A stretch of 64,000 bases of DNA. Origin: Cycas panzhihuaensis (lineage: Eukaryota; Cycadophyta). The stretch covers positions 99,145,741 to 99,209,740 of the forward strand of contig CM041465.1 of the NCBI GenBank assembly GCA_023213395.1. Reading direction: 5' to 3'. The notes under the pieces are model-generated. The model did not search any database and was not told the origin of the DNA. It was given only the letters and a program-made list of their open reading frames with translations. Below are positions 46,559 through 59,317 of this stretch, in pieces; within the stretch, counting starts at the first letter, position 1; each line of letters starts with the position of its first letter. Position numbers and translations under genes: made by a program.

Positions 46559-47081
46559 TATTAGAATATGTGATATTATTCACATGTATAATATTTAATA
46601 TTCTTCTACATAAAAATATTGGTTAATGTGACAAAAACATAATTATTAATGAGAACCTCCTATTGGAAGGTGAAAAGGATTTGAAATATGTTAAACTCAC
46701 CATAAGGTATATTGTCTTATAAATATGTGCATATCTACTTAAGAAACTTAAGAGTGGAAGATATGTAGTTTATTATGCGATTAATAAAGTAGAGCTAGCC
46801 TCCAACCTTCTCTCATGGTTTTTCCCTAGTTTAAGTTTTTCACATTTATATCTAATGTCTCATGGTGATGATTATACATGTTGATTATATTTGATACGAT
46901 TTATATCTTATATTGTATAATATTTATGTATATATCCTTATAATTTGGTATCATAATTTTACTAATGTATTAATATTTAACATGGCATAGTAATATGTCA
47001 TTGTAAATCCTAGACCTATAATTGGCTAGTTTATCTTACAATCAGTATGAGAACATGTTTTCTTCATACCATATTTTAACA
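46559..47081 (+). repeat. 3' LTR of element F
   Basis: 523 bp, ending TTTTAACA, followed by CCTAA. Confidence 0.78.
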
Positions 47082-47305
47082 CCTAAGACCTATTCAAGGA
47101 TCCTAGGATATGATGATGGATTGGCAAAGTACAAACACATTAATAATGGTATCTCATTTCAAAAGTCGCAACCCAAGACATTGAGTGAATAATACACATA
47201 GATAGAAGTAGAAGGCAATGCTAAGGCTCCATTAAATCTTGAATTTATAAAATATATAATTATGAAATAAAGATTAAAAAAAAAAAATCTTATATATATA
47301 TATAT

Positions 47306-47358
47306 AATAAATTAAACATTAGTCTAAGCATTATACCTAACATGTATAACTTCATAAG
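47306..47358 (+). repeat. Foldback element, outer end of left arm
   Basis: This is the reverse complement, with few mismatches, of 58463-58520 (shared ATTAAACATTAGTCTAAGC). Copia element G is inserted directly after it. The rest of the left arm continues at 57772. Confidence 0.75.
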
Positions 47359-47819
47359 TGTTGGATATGTTAAACACTTTGTAAGTGTTACATGGGTATA
47401 AGTATTATACTTGAGCCCCTTTGTGGGGTTTGGAGGGCCAATGGCCCTCTAAGTGAGGGTTTGGGGGTGGGAGCCCCTCAAAAAAAAAATTGGGTATCTT
47501 TTAGAGGTTTTTCTAGCCCATGGTTTATACCCATTATATTGTAAAACCACAAAGTCATATTTTATAAAGTTGTATCTATATATTCTTATGTAATAGCACA
47601 TGTAAAAGGGTTAGATAAGTCTTTAATGAGTCGATAAGAAGAGTTGGGGTTTTCATCTCTGTAATTCTTTAATTGTTGCTCAAATTAATAAGCGGTCTAT
47701 GCTTAGATGTAAATCTCCTAGTATTCTTTATTGTGTACTTAGTTTATTTATGATATTTATTATTTGTATGGTTTAGAGTTCTATTAATACATTACTTCTA
47801 TCATTACATTTTCTCTTCA
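47359..47819 (+). repeat. 5' LTR of element G
   Basis: Runs from TGTTGGATATG to CTCTTCA. TGATATCGGAGCTAAGGG (47822-) is the worn Met-type primer site. Confidence 0.88.
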
Positions 47820-47905
47820 TTTGATATCGGAGCTAAGGGTTTTAGTTATGTGGAAAGTCATTTAATACGTGGAAGCTTTATTCAATGAACTTGAGTGCAA
47901 AGATC

Positions 47906-48760
47906 ATGGCAAGCACTAGAAAGATGGAGATTGAAAAGTTTAATAGTCAGAACTTTAAGTTGTGGAAGCTAAAGATGGAAGATATCCTTGTTGAGAAGGA
48001 TCAATAAATTATTGTAACAGGAACATAGCCTGCGAATATAGCTAATGAAGACTGGAAGAAGTTTGATAAAAAAATAATTAGTTCAATAAGGCTATGCCTT
48101 TCAGACATAATGTTATTGAACATTACTACAGAATTTATGGCGAATGATCTATAGAAGAAGTTAGGGGCTCTGTATCAGACTAAGTCCCTGATTAATAAGT
48201 TATTTCTTTGAAAAAAGCTATATTTACTCAGGATGAGTGATGGAGATATAGTTGTAGATCATTTCACTATATTTAACACCATGGTGAGCCAGTTTGTTTT
48301 AGTCGGAGTAACAATATTTGAAGAAGACAAGTGTATTATCCTATTATGTTCACTTCCCTATTCTTAGGATAATATTGTAATGACGATTAGTAGCATGACT
48401 GTTACCACCCTAAAATTTGACGATGTTGTTGCCACCTTATTATTAGAAGAGATAGGGCAAAAATCTTTTGAGAATCATTCAAAAGAAGTATTAAGAGTGA
48501 GAGGCCAAATATTGGATAGCAACCAATAAAAGCCTATGAACAAATAACTAAAATCTAGAGGAAAATCTAAATCTCTAGGTAGAGGCCCCCTTGGTATGTT
48601 AGAGACTTAGGAAGGCTAGCCATATAAAGAGTTAGTGTCGAGTTAAGGTTGATAATGAAAAGTCACTTGAAGCTACTTCTTCCATGGTAGAAAAAGCCTC
48701 TAGTGAAGTTGATAAAAATGTTTATTTAGCAACCTTAGGTAAGTTATCAAATATTGAGTC
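47906..48760 (+). pseudogene. gag of element G (left fragment)
   Basis: It begins at ATG 47906 (MASTRKMEIEKFNSQNFKLWKL) and follows the C gag closely, with stops and shifts. It reaches the protease start (IESWL) where element H interrupts it at the GTCTTGGT sequence. Confidence 0.85.
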
Positions 48761-48765
48761 TTGGT

Positions 48766-49405
48766 TGTTGGGTATTGTGACAACAATCATTTAAGGCTAA
48801 AATTTTGGTATGTTTTTGGTGCGGTTTCCCTCGCTAATCTTTCTCGAGGAGTTCAGGCGGGAGCCCCTTCGATCGAGGGTCTTTGGGGGTGTGGAACGCC
48901 CCCCCGCTAAGAGGGGGTTCGGGAGCAATAGCCCCCAACTTGAAAAATTAGCCCTATAAACCTTATTAAAATGTAAAGAGAATCAAGGTCATGCGATACA
49001 AATACCCTAGATTCTATGGTTGAGATTCATGCCTTTGATGTCCCTCTCATGTAGCCCATTTTAGGGCTTTTCTTATTATGTTATAATGTGATGTAATGTA
49101 CTTTGATGAGGGCGGTGGCTAGTTGTTATTCTTGAGAGCACTCTACTACTGAGATGTACTATTTCTCCATTCTACAGCAATAAAGATTAATACCTTTCCT
49201 GTGTGGATATTTCCCTAGTACACTGTTAGGGTTTTACCACGTTATATTGGGTGCATATATGATGTTTAGCTTGTATATTGATGTTATTGTATTATCTCTA
49301 ATTTTAGAACTTGCATGTTAAATCTTAGTTTCGATTCCTGTAACTAGTTACAAAATAGTTCAGATCTTGTGGTGGTTTAAAGTTTAGGACCTTGTATTTT
49401 CAACA
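48766..49405 (+). repeat. 5' LTR of element H
   Basis: Runs TGTTGGGTATTGTGACAA to TTTTCAACA. It has a G/C-rich block (48845-48950). The primer site TGGTATTAGAGCCACT follows at 49408-49423. Confidence 0.93.
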
Positions 49406-49506
49406 AGTGGTATTAGAGCCACTTTTGTTTTGCAGCGAGTCTATGAAGGTTTTGGTGTTGGCTTTTTTATACCAAAATAGTGAAACTAGCAGGTGCAAAG
49501 TTCAAG

Positions 49507-52500
49507 ATGGAGAAATTCAATGGCAAGAATAACTTTGAGTTGTGGAAGCTAAAAAAGCACATGATATTCTTATACAACAGGGTTTGTACAAAGCCCTTGT
49601 AGGTAAATCAAAGAAACCCACAAAGATGGATGATGATGATTGGGATGACTTAAACAAAAAGGCACTTAGCACAATACGATTGTGCTTGGCAGATGAAGTC
49701 TTGTTTAACATCGCAAGAGAAGAGACAACAGCAGGATTATGGACTCGGTTAGAAGGCCTATATATGACCAAATTAGTAACGAATTAAATCTACCTGAAGA
49801 GGCAACTGTACTTGTTACGGATGAAGGAAGGTACAAAAATTATTGACCATTTAAATGTTTTCCATACTCTTATTTGTCAGTTGACTACTATCGATCTTAA
49901 AATTGAGGATGAGGATAAGGCCGTTACCTTGTTATGCTCATTACCCGAATTCTGGGATAATATTGTTACCTCAATTAGTTTTAGCACTATAGATGTATTG
50001 GATTATGATTATTTTGCGAGTGCTTTGCTAATGGAAGAAGTGTGGAGGAAATCTAGCTTTGAAACCTCCACACTAGAAGCCATGACAGTAAGGGGTAGAA
50101 CATTTGAGAGATGACAAAACTCCAGGGATACATTGAGGTCCAATTCAAAGAGCAAAAAGAGTAAGCTCAGGTGTTGGCATTGTAATAAGTCTGGTCACCT
50201 GAAGAAGGATTGTTACAAAAGGAAGGAGTTCTAGAAAAAGGAAGTTCTTGCCAAGGAGGCGAATTAAGTGGACTCAAATCAAGGTATAGATGATGATGTC
50301 TTAGTCACTTGTAATGTTTCTCATTATCACCATGACTAGTTATTAGATTCAGGTGCTTCACACCACATGTATCCACACAAGAGTTGGTTCTCATCATACC
50401 AACCTCTTGATGGTGGTGATGTGCTTATGAGAAATGAAATTTCTTGTAAGACAGTGGGCATTGGTAGCATCAGAATTAATATGTTCGATGGGGTAGTCAA
50501 AATATTAATTGAGGTTAGACATGTACCTGATTTGAAAAGAAATCTGATTTCCTTGGGTGAATTAGATTCAGGTGGTTTTAAGCATATAGGTGATGAAGGA
50601 GTCCTAAAGGTGTCAAAGGGTGCATTAGTTGTTATGAAAGCCTTAAAGAAAGGAAATCTTTACATTTTAGTGGGAAGTATAGATTTCAGCCAAGCAGCTA
50701 CAATATCAAAGACTGCAGAAGATCCAGCTCAATTATGGCATCAGAGACTTTGGCACATGAGTGACAAAGGACTTAAGGTGCTGATAAACCATAACTTCCT
50801 AACTTGCAGCTTTCAGATTTGGCTTTCTGTAAACATTGTATTTTTGGAAAGCAGTGTAGACTCAAGTTTAAAGTAGGAAGTCACACTAGTAAAGGCATTC
50901 TAGATTACATACATTCAGATGTATGGGGACCCGCCCGTGAAATATCTTATAGAGAATCATTGTATTATGTCACATTTATAGATGATTACTCTAGGAAGGT
51001 ATGGGTCTATTTTTTGAAAAGGAAATATGAAGTTTTTAGAGTGTTTAAGCAGTTTAAGGCTCTAGTTGAGAACAATACTAGTAAGACAATCAAATATTTA
51101 AGAACTGATAATGGAGGTGAGTTTAACTCCTTAGAGTTTGAGAACTATTGCACAGAAGTTAGGGTCGAAAGACATAAGACCACTAGTTATACTCTACAAT
51201 AAAATGGCATTACAGAGTACATGAATAGGACACTCTTGGGAAGAGTAAGAAGCATGCTAAGTAATGCAGGAGTGGAGTAGGGCTTGTGGGCAGAAGTTGT
51301 TCAAACAACTTGCTATCTGGTAAACAGGTCACCATCACTTGCAATAGATTGCAAGATTCCTGAAGAGGTATGGACTAGACATCCATGTAATTATTCAAAT
51401 TTAAAAGTTTTTAGTTGTCATGCTTATGCCTGGACTGACAAAAGTAAATGTTCAAAGTTAGACCCAAAATCCAAGAGATATATCTTTGTTGGTTATGGTG
51501 ATAAGGATGGTGTAAAAGGATACAGGTTGTGGGATCCTACTGCCCATAAAATCACCATTAACAGAGATGTCATATTTGATGAATCTCCCCTTATAAAATC
51601 AGACAGTGGAGAAGTTGAAATGAAACAAGAGCAGTAAGTTGAACATCAACAAGTCAAGTTTGAAATGCAGCCATCTATAGAATCAAAATAACATGAAGAT
51701 CTTTCTGAAGATGAATTAGCAACACATTCACAGCAGTATTTCAGCACATTCACAGGAGTATTTGGATACTCCTCTGCCAACAGTTAGAAGATCTACACGA
51801 GTTAGTTATCCACTTGACAGGTACAACCCTTCTATTTCTATTACTTTGGTTTCTAATGATGGTGAGCCCACATGTTATCAGGAAGCAGTAGATGATATCC
51901 ATGGTAAGAAGTGGAAAAGGGATATGCAGGAAGAGATAGATGCTTTGAAGAAAAATAATTCATGGGACTTGGTAGAACTTCCACATGGCAGGAAGACTGT
52001 TGGTTATAGGTGGGTTTTCAAAAAGAAAATAGATGTTGATGGAAAGGTTGATAAATACAGGGCAAGACTGGTGGCTAAAGGTTTTACACAGAAAGCAGGT
52101 ATTGACTTTCATGAGATCTTTTCACCAATTATCAAACTTGTTTCAATTCAAGTGTTGTTAGCATTGGTAGCTTCTCTCGATTTAGAGTTGGAGCAGTTAG
52201 ATGTAAAAATAACTTTTCTACATGGAGATTTAGATGAGGAGATCTATATGGATCAACTAGAAGGGTTTGTACAAGATGGCAGGAAAAGACTTGTTTGCAA
52301 GCTCAGGAAATCATTGTATGACCTGAAGTAATCACCCAGGCAGTGGTACAAGAAGTTTGACACCTTCATGGAGAGCCAAACTTTCAAAAGAAGTGAGCAT
52401 GATCATTATGTTTACTTTAAATTTATGGACAATGGCTTATTCATTATCTTAGTATTATATGTTGATGACATGTTGGTTGCAAACAAGAGCATGGAAGAAA

Positions 52501-53414
52501 TCAATAAGCTAAAGACTCAATTAGCTAGGACTTTTGATATGAAGGATCTAGGAGCTGTAAAATAAATCTTAGGCATGGAGATACACAGAGATAGGAAAAA
52601 TGGCAAGTTATAGTTATCATAGCAGAAATATGTGGAGAAGGTGCTAACCAGGTTTGGTATGGCAAATGTGAAACTAGTGAGTATCCCATTAGCTTCCCAC
52701 TTCAAGCTTTCTTCAAATATAAGTCATAGTAGTGAAGAAGAAAAGGCTTATATATCTCGTGTGTCTTATGCCATTACAGTAGGAAGTTTGATGTATGCCA
52801 TGGTATGTACAAGACCTGATATTTCACTTGCAATCGATGTAGTTAGTAGGTTTATGGCAAATCCAGGAAAGGAATATTGGGCTACAGTGAAATGGGTGCT
52901 TCGGTATTTGAGAGGTACAAGTGACTACTACATCACCTTTGGAGGTACATGTAATCAAGTTTGTGGATATGTTAATTCAGACTTTATAGGAGATTTAAAA
53001 AAAAGAAGGTCTACTTCAGGTTATGTTTTTACTCTTGCAAATGGTCAAGTTAGTTGGATGTCCAAATTGTAGAGCACAATTGCACTGTCAACCATGGAAG
53101 TTGAATATGTTGCTGCAGCACTTACTTGTAAAGAAGCAATCTAGTTACAGGGTCTATTAGTTGAGCTTGGAAGGAGACAAAAAAATGTAAAGGTATTTTG
53201 TAACAGACAAAGCGCCATTTACTTAGCCAAGAATCTAGCTTATCACAGTAGAACAAAGCATATTGCTCTTAAGTAACATTTTGTTAGACAGGTTGTGGAA
53301 GCAGGTGGAATGGCACTTAAGAAGATTCATATCAATCAAAATTATGCTAATATATTCACAAAACTAATACTAGTAGAGAAGTTCAAATGGTGTTTGACTT
53401 CTCTTGGCTTGTAG
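49507..53414 (+). pseudogene. copia gag-pol polyprotein of element H
   Basis: It starts at ATG 49507 (MEKFNGKNNFELWKLK) and ends at TAG 53412, about 1300 codons. A one-base change near 49540 shifts gag to the frame read from 49542 (HDILIQQGLYKAL). Gag ends with zinc knuckle CWHCNKSGHLKKDC (about 50170-50215). The protease has intact LLDSGASHHM (about 50341). The integrase has the HHCC relic (LWHQRLWHMS ... CKHCIFGKQC, 50734-50860), HSDVWGP and TDNGGEF. RT (51880-52610) has WVFKKKIDVDGK, VDKYRARLVAKGF, LDVKITFLHGDL and YVDDML (about 52458-52475). RNase H has SDFIGDLKKRRSTSGY and ends in VEKFKWCLTSLGL. Stops are few (for example LYDLK*SPRQWY and NGI with CAA to TAA before it), so this was recently active compared with C and G. 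Confidence 0.92.
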
Positions 53415-53471
53415 AAAAGATGATGAAGGGTCTAGGAAAGGTATTGGGTAAATTATTGTCAAGGCAGAGAT

Positions 53472-54110
53472 TATTAGGTATTGTGACAACAATCGTTTAA
53501 GGCTAAAATTTTGGCATGTTTTTGGTGTAGTTTCCCTCCCTAATCTTTTGAATTGGTTCAAGGGAAGCCCCCTTTAGAGGAGTCGAAGGGCATGGAACGC
53601 CCCCCGCTAAGAGGGGGTTCAGGGGCAATAGCCCCCAACTCGAAAAATTAGCCCTATAAACCTTATTAAAATGTAAAGAAAACCAGGGTCATTTGATACA
53701 AATACCCTATATTCTACAGTTGAGATTCATGCCTTTGATGTCCCTCTCATATAGCTCGTTTTAGGGCTTTTCTTATTATGTTATAATGTAATGTAATGTA
53801 AGGTACTATGATGAGGGCGGCGATTGGTTGTTGTGCCTAAGATTGCTCTACTACTGAGATGTACTATTTCTCCATTCTATAGCAATAAAGATCGATACCT
53901 TTCCTATGTAGATATTTCCCTAGCACACTGTTAGGGTTTTACCACGTTATATCAGGTGCATATGTGATGTTTAGCTTGTATATTGATGTTATTGTATTAT
54001 CTCTAATTTTAGAACTTGCATGTTAAATCTTAGTTTTGATTCCTGTAACTAGTTACAAAATAGTTTGGATCTTGTGGTGGTTTAAAGTTTGGGACCTTGT
54101 ATTCTCAACA
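53472..54110 (+). repeat. 3' LTR of element H
   Basis: Preceded by purine tract AAGGCAGAGAT. It starts TATTAGGTATT (TG mutated) and ends CTCAACA. It lacks part of the G/C-rich block seen in the 5' copy. Confidence 0.92.
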
Positions 54111-54115
54111 TTTGT

Positions 54116-57100
54116 TAATTAACTTTGGTGCATCACTTCATATTACTCCCGATAGAAAGTGGTCTTTTTAATACAAAAGTTTTAATGGAGGTGAAGTATT
54201 TTTTGGTGATCATTACCTACATAAAATTATGGTTCATGGAAGGGTGAAAGTTTAATTTAGGGATGGAAGGATTAAAACTATCCCTAATGTGAGTTATATT
54301 ATTGGTTTAGCTATGAATTTATTGTCTATTAGTCAATTTCATGATGTAAGAATGGATGTGGTTTTCAATAAAGACGGTTGTAGAATGGTTCAAGAAGCAT
54401 TAATGTTAGCAAGAGGGATATGATTTAGAACACTATATAAGCTTGATATAAGTATAATATATGCTAGTAGTTGTAGTCTAACTATTACAGAAAGTAGTAA
54501 CAATGTAAATAGGAGCCAAGTATCACTTGCTAGTAAAACTATAATGTGGTATTAGATATTGGACTATATTAAAGAAAAAGGCTTCTATGATTTATTCTCT
54601 AAAGATATGGCAGAAGACATCTCTAGAACTAATAACTGCTTTAATTTTGATGTATGTGAGTATTGTATATATGGTAAATAGAATCGAGTTAGTTTTCCTT
54701 TAAGCTTGAAGATAGCAAAGAATATTTTGTAATTAGTGCATAACGATAGTTTTGAACCTGTTGATGTAGTCTCATTGGGTAGGTATAAATACTTTATCTC
54801 ATTCATAGATGATTTCTCAAGAAAGACATGGTTGTACTTTCTCAGACAAAAATATGAGGTCTTTAATAAATTCAAAGAATTCAAGGCCTTGGTCAAGAAT
54901 TAGAGTGATAAGTAGATCAAACTATTAAGGACTGATAATGGAGGTGAGTTTTATTCAAAGGAGTTTGAGCAATTCTGTAAGCAGTATGGGATAACCAGGA
55001 AGAAAATAACTCCTTATACACCATAACAGAATGGAGTTGTTGAAAGGATGAATAAGACCTTATTAGAGAGATCAAGAAGTATGCTCAATGATGTTGGTTT
55101 AGAGAAGAAATTTTAGAAAAAAAATGGGCTAAGGCTATGATGACTATAAGCTATCTGATAACTAAATCACTAGTGATTACCTTAGTGTATAAAACACCTG
55201 AAGAAGTGTGGTCTAGTAAGAAACTGTCTCTTGGTCATCTTAGAGTTCTTTGTTGTAAATCTTTTGTCCATGTTCCTAAACCATAGAGGACTAATCTTGA
55301 TTTTAAAGCATAAAAGACTATTTTCATTGGTTATGATGATGGTGTTAAAGGGTATAAGCTTTATAACCTTGAAACATAAAAAGTTATGTATAGTTATGAT
55401 ATTATCTTTAGAAAGGAGTTCAAGTCTCTAAAGCAAGATAAGAAACCAAAGGAGGAAGACTTTAAGAAGGTATAATTTAAGATAAATGATGAAGATTCTA
55501 AATTAGAATATGAGTCATGTGAAGAGGAAGGACTAACTGTAGAGATAGCTTAGCCTCAAGAACCCAACATCTTAAGGAGATCAATTTATGAGAAAGGATA
55601 GCCTAGCAGGTATATTCTTGAAGACTTTCACCACTGCTCTTTTGTTTTATCTACTACAGATGATGATCTAGGTACTATTTGAAAGGCTCTTAAGTTAAAA
55701 GAGAGATAACTCTAAATGAAGGCTATGGAAGAAAAAATGATAGCCTTAGACAAAAATAATATATAGGATTTAGTGGATTTGCCTAATGGTAGAAAACCTG
55801 TTGATAACAAATGGATCTTCAAGAAGAAGTCTTAGGCATAAGGTACTATGAAAAAATACAAGTCCCGCTTGGTTACAAAGGGCTATTCCGAGGTCAAAGG
55901 AATAGATTTTGGTGAGGTATTTTTTCTTGTTGTAAAAGTAACATCAATTAGATTTTTATTGGCTGTAGGAGCTGCCTATGACCTTGAAGTGGATCAAATG
56001 GATATGAAGACTATATTTCTTTAGGGTGACCTCAAGAAAAAAAATTATATATTACAGCCTAAAGGGTTTGAAGTTGTAAGGAATGAGAATATAGTATGTA
56101 GGTTGAAGAAGATATAATACATCATAAAATAGTCACTAAGGATGTGGTATCAGAGGTTTGATTTACACATATTGGTAGATGGCTTTATGTGTAGCAAAGT
56201 AGATTATTATGTCTATTATAAATAGGTTGGTGATCACTTATTATTTTAGCTTTATATGTTACTAATATACTTTTAGTTAGTAATAATAAAGAAATGAACC
56301 AATTTGTAAAAGGCCAACTGTCATCTCATTTTAAGATGAAGGACCTTGGTGTTGCACATTTTATTTTAGGTATTGAGATTAAAAGGGATAGAAGAAATAT
56401 AAAGATTTAGCTTAGATAAAGGTAGTACATTGAAACAATACTGCAATGGTTTAGGTTGTAAGATAGTAAACTTGTTAATATTCCTCTTTCTATTAGTTTA
56501 AAATTATAAGTTGAACAATACCAAAAGACTCACCAATAAGTTGAAGATATAGCATTTGTCTCTTATGCTAGTGTTATGGGTAGCCAGATGTATGTGATGG
56601 TTTGCACTCGACCAAACCTTGCCCATGCAATAAGAGTAGTTAGCAAGTATATATCAAACCTAGGCAGGGAGCATTGAGTGGCTGTGAAACAGATTTTTAG
56701 GTATCTATGAGATACATTAGACTATGGAATTTACAACTAAGGAGATCCTATGGAGAGTAGAAAAATAAACTTCAGAGGATTTGTTGATGCTGATTGGGTT
56801 AGAGATCTTAATAGTAGAATATCTATAAGCAGGTATGTTTTTACCCTTCATAGTAGTGTAGTTAGTTGGATGGGTAAAATATAGCTAGTAGCACTTTCTA
56901 GCATAGAAGTAGAGTATATGGTAGCTACTCATGTGTGCAAGGAACTGGTTTGGTTACAGAAATGTTGGTTTCAAGTAGGATGTTATGAGGATAGATTATG
57001 ATAGTCAAAGTACAATCTACTTAGTGAAGAACCCCATTTTTCATACTCAGTCAAAGCATATTGATGCACAATACCATTTTATGAGAGAAATTATTCAAGA

Positions 57101-57230
57101 TCATAAAGTGGACTTATAGAAAATTACTATATAAGAGAATCTTGTAGACTCATTAACAAAGATTGTTAGCATATAAAAGTTTGGATGGTGTAAAAAGGCA
57201 ATAGGTGTTTATGATTTTAGTATTAAATAG
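54116..57230 (+). pseudogene. Protease to RNase H of element G (right fragment)
   Basis: It resumes as LINFGASLHITP (protease with Asp changed to Asn), then integrase (FIDDFSRKTWLYFLRQ near 54808; TDNGGEF near 54940; NGVVERMNKTLLERSRSML), RT (WIFKKKS, FGEVFF, DQMDMKT; active site worn at about 56250) and RNase H (FVDADWVRD, VWLQK, QSKHIDAQYHF). It is riddled with stops and shifts. It aligns with C along its full length. Confidence 0.87.
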
Positions 57231-57274
57231 TTATTTATACAACTTTCTTGTAAAGTGTTTAACAAGTTGAAGAT

Positions 57275-57771
57275 TGTACAATATGTTGAACACTTTACAA
57301 GTATTACATGGGTATAGGCGTTACACCCAAGCCCCTTTATGGGGTCTAAGGGTCTATTATAGGGCCCCTAGCTAAGGGATTTGGAGAACCAGCAACCCCT
57401 TAGGTAGGGATTCGGGGGCGAGAGCCCCAAGAAAAAATTTTAGGTGTCTTATGGGAGGTCTTTTTTAGCTCATGATTTATGTCCATTATATTGTAAAACC
57501 ATAAGGTAGTATCTTGTAAAGTTGTGTTTATATATTATTATGTAATAACACATGTAAAAGGGTTAGATAAGTCTTTGATGAGTCGATAAGAAGAGTCAGG
57601 CTTTCTATCTCTATAATTCTTTAGCTACTACTCAAATTAATAAAAGGCTTATGCTTAGACCTAAATCTCTTGGTGTTATTTGTTGTGTGTTTGGTTTGTT
57701 TATGATATTTATTATTTGCATGGTTTAGAGTTATGTTAATACATTGCTTCTGTGATTACATTTTCTCTTTA
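57275..57771 (+). repeat. 3' LTR of element G
   Basis: Starts TGTACAATATGTTGAACAC after the purine-rich AAGTTGAAGAT and ends CTCTTTA. Aligns with the C LTRs. Confidence 0.88.
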
Positions 57772-58097
57772 ACAAATAGGTATATTTTAAATTTTATGCA
57801 GGTAATTAGGGGATTTTGAATAAGTTATTATGTATATAGGCTAAGGGGAATTATATCTATATACATTTTATTTGCTAGAATAATATAAACCAAGATGGAA
57901 GGGAATTACTACATTTGCATGTAGTTTATTTTCATTTTTTATTGATTTAGGAAACCAAAGTTAGAAGATAAATTTTTACTTTATCTAATTACATTTTTAC
58001 ATAGGTGCATTTGGGGTTTAAATTGCATATTATTTTAATTTTAAACTAACTCCTGTAGGAGTTAATACATATATTTCTATTAAAAATAATTTTCTTC

Positions 58098-58133
<36 letters not shown>

Positions 58134-58520
58134 ATACACACACACATATATATATATATATCTGTGTATGTATGTGTGTGTGTATTACAAGAGTTAGTTT
58201 AAAATTGAAATGATATGAAATTTAAACCCCAAATGCACTTATGTAAAAATGCAACTATATAAAGTGAAATTTCACCTTGTAACTTTAGTTTCTTATATCA
58301 ATAAAAAATGAAAATAAACTACATGAAAATATAGTAAATTCCCTTCCATCTTGGTTTATTTTATTCTAGAAAATGAAATGCACATGGATCTAATCCCTCT
58401 TAGCCTATATACATAATAACTTATTCAAAATTCCCTAGTTACCTATATGAAATTTAAAATATACCTATTTATAAAGTTGTACATATTGTATATAATGTTG
58501 AGACTAATGTTTAATTTATT
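57772..58520. repeat. Foldback (long inverted repeat) element, rest of left arm plus right arm
   Basis: The left arm continues at 57772-58058 and the right arm is 58184-58520, reading as its reverse complement (for example GTGCATTTGGGGTTTAAATT at about 58002 against its complement at about 58220). With 47306-47358 the arms are about 340 bp each. The loop (58059-58183) is mostly (CA)n, (TA)n and (TG)n repeats. No coding sequence is seen. It fits a foldback or large MITE-like element; I did not find target duplications. Confidence 0.85.
58101..58183. repeat. Compound microsatellite (CA)n(TA)n(TG)n in the foldback loop
   Basis: CA repeats 58101-58145 (with two TA steps), TA repeats 58146-58160, then TG-rich 58162-58183. 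The array is itself self-complementary, so it extends the hairpin stem. Confidence 0.95.
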
Positions 58521-58687
58521 AGTTATTACATAGATCTCCCCTTTCATTCTCTTAAAACCCTCAAGATTCCTTTGATTATTATATTATACTTATCATAATA
58601 TATGTGCAAGTGGCACTTTAGTTTGTGTATAAAACCACCAAGAGCAACCATTATAGATCTTAAGAGATCTCACACATACATGAGTAT

Positions 58688-58731
<44 letters not shown>

Positions 58732-59312
58732 ATTACAATACAACAAATAGAGTTTATTCTTATAGTCCATCTTTGTATCTCATATTTCTTCTTTCAAGAT
58801 GTGGTATCACTCAAATACCATATCTAACATTAGGTATTAGAACTAGAATGGGTTTTGATCCATTGAGGGATCATCCATTCAATCATGGGATTCATCCTTT
58901 GAGTAAGAAGTTTCATAGTTAGGTTCTTTGTCAAAAAATTATGACTGGGTTCAGATTCTTTTAGTAGTTTTTTTATTATAGTGTGGAGGATTTATATATA
59001 ACAACAAGTTATATTTTCTTTTCCTATAATATCTAATGCTAGAAATAGTATGTGAGGACTATAGATTGGAAGATATATATAGCAGTAAAAGTTTTTTAAT
59101 ATGGAAAATAGTAATGAAACCTTGCAGATTTGTAGTTATAAGAAGATCATGCAAAATGGAGGCCTATTGAAGTGGTAATGAGCCATGGGACTAGCCATCC
59201 CAATAGCTCAAATATGGGTTATTTTGTTTTTCTTTTGAAAAGGGTATAGTCATGTCAATGTATCTCTTATTTTTAGCTAATACAATTGCTATGTTTTACT
59301 CTACAATGCTAA
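58521..59312. other. AT-rich stretch with a possible worn LTR end
   Basis: It includes an (AT)n run. TATCTAACATTAGGTATTAG (58821-58840) resembles an LTR end followed by a TGGTATTAGA-type primer site, but no second LTR is seen. No gene recognised. Confidence 0.3.
58690..58728. repeat. (AT)n microsatellite
   Basis: About 19 uninterrupted AT units. Confidence 0.97.
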
Positions 59313-59317
59313 ATATT

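Larger units (their letters stand above)
43794..47081 (+). mobile_element. LTR element F without recognisable genes, 3.3 kb
   Basis: Two 523-bp copies (43794-44316 and 46559-47081) run from TGTTAGAATATG (TA- in the second) to TTTTAACA. They are flanked by CTTAA and CCTAA, a 5-bp target duplication with one transition. A purine tract AAAGAGGAGAT precedes the right copy, and TAGTATTAGTACC after the left copy resembles a worn TGGTATTAGAGCC primer site. The 2.2-kb interior shows no gag or pol, so it is probably a non-autonomous element whose enzymes came from elsewhere. A TTTGATATCAAAG segment lies inside both LTRs and should not be mistaken for the primer site. Confidence 0.72.
48766..54110 (+). 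mobile_element. Ty1/copia element H (Tork-like), nested in G
   Basis: LTRs are 640 bp (48766-49405) and 639 bp (53472-54110), with target duplication TTGGT (48761-48765) and TTTGT (54111-54115), one mismatch. The insertion splits the protease coding region of G; the uninterrupted sequence is preserved in C (29960-29990). The interior is the best preserved of all elements here, with several long open stretches and intact protease and RT active sites. Confidence 0.93.
47359..57771 (+). mobile_element. Ty1/copia element G (same family as C), split by H
   Basis: The LTRs (47359-47819 and 57275-57771) are clearly homologous to those of C. The body is interrupted by element H (48766-54110). It lies within one arm of a foldback element; the 5-mers ATAAG and ACAAA flanking it both differ by one base from the ATAAA expected from the other arm. 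It is older than C: more stops, more indels, and a 30-bp gap in the 5' LTR. Confidence 0.88.
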
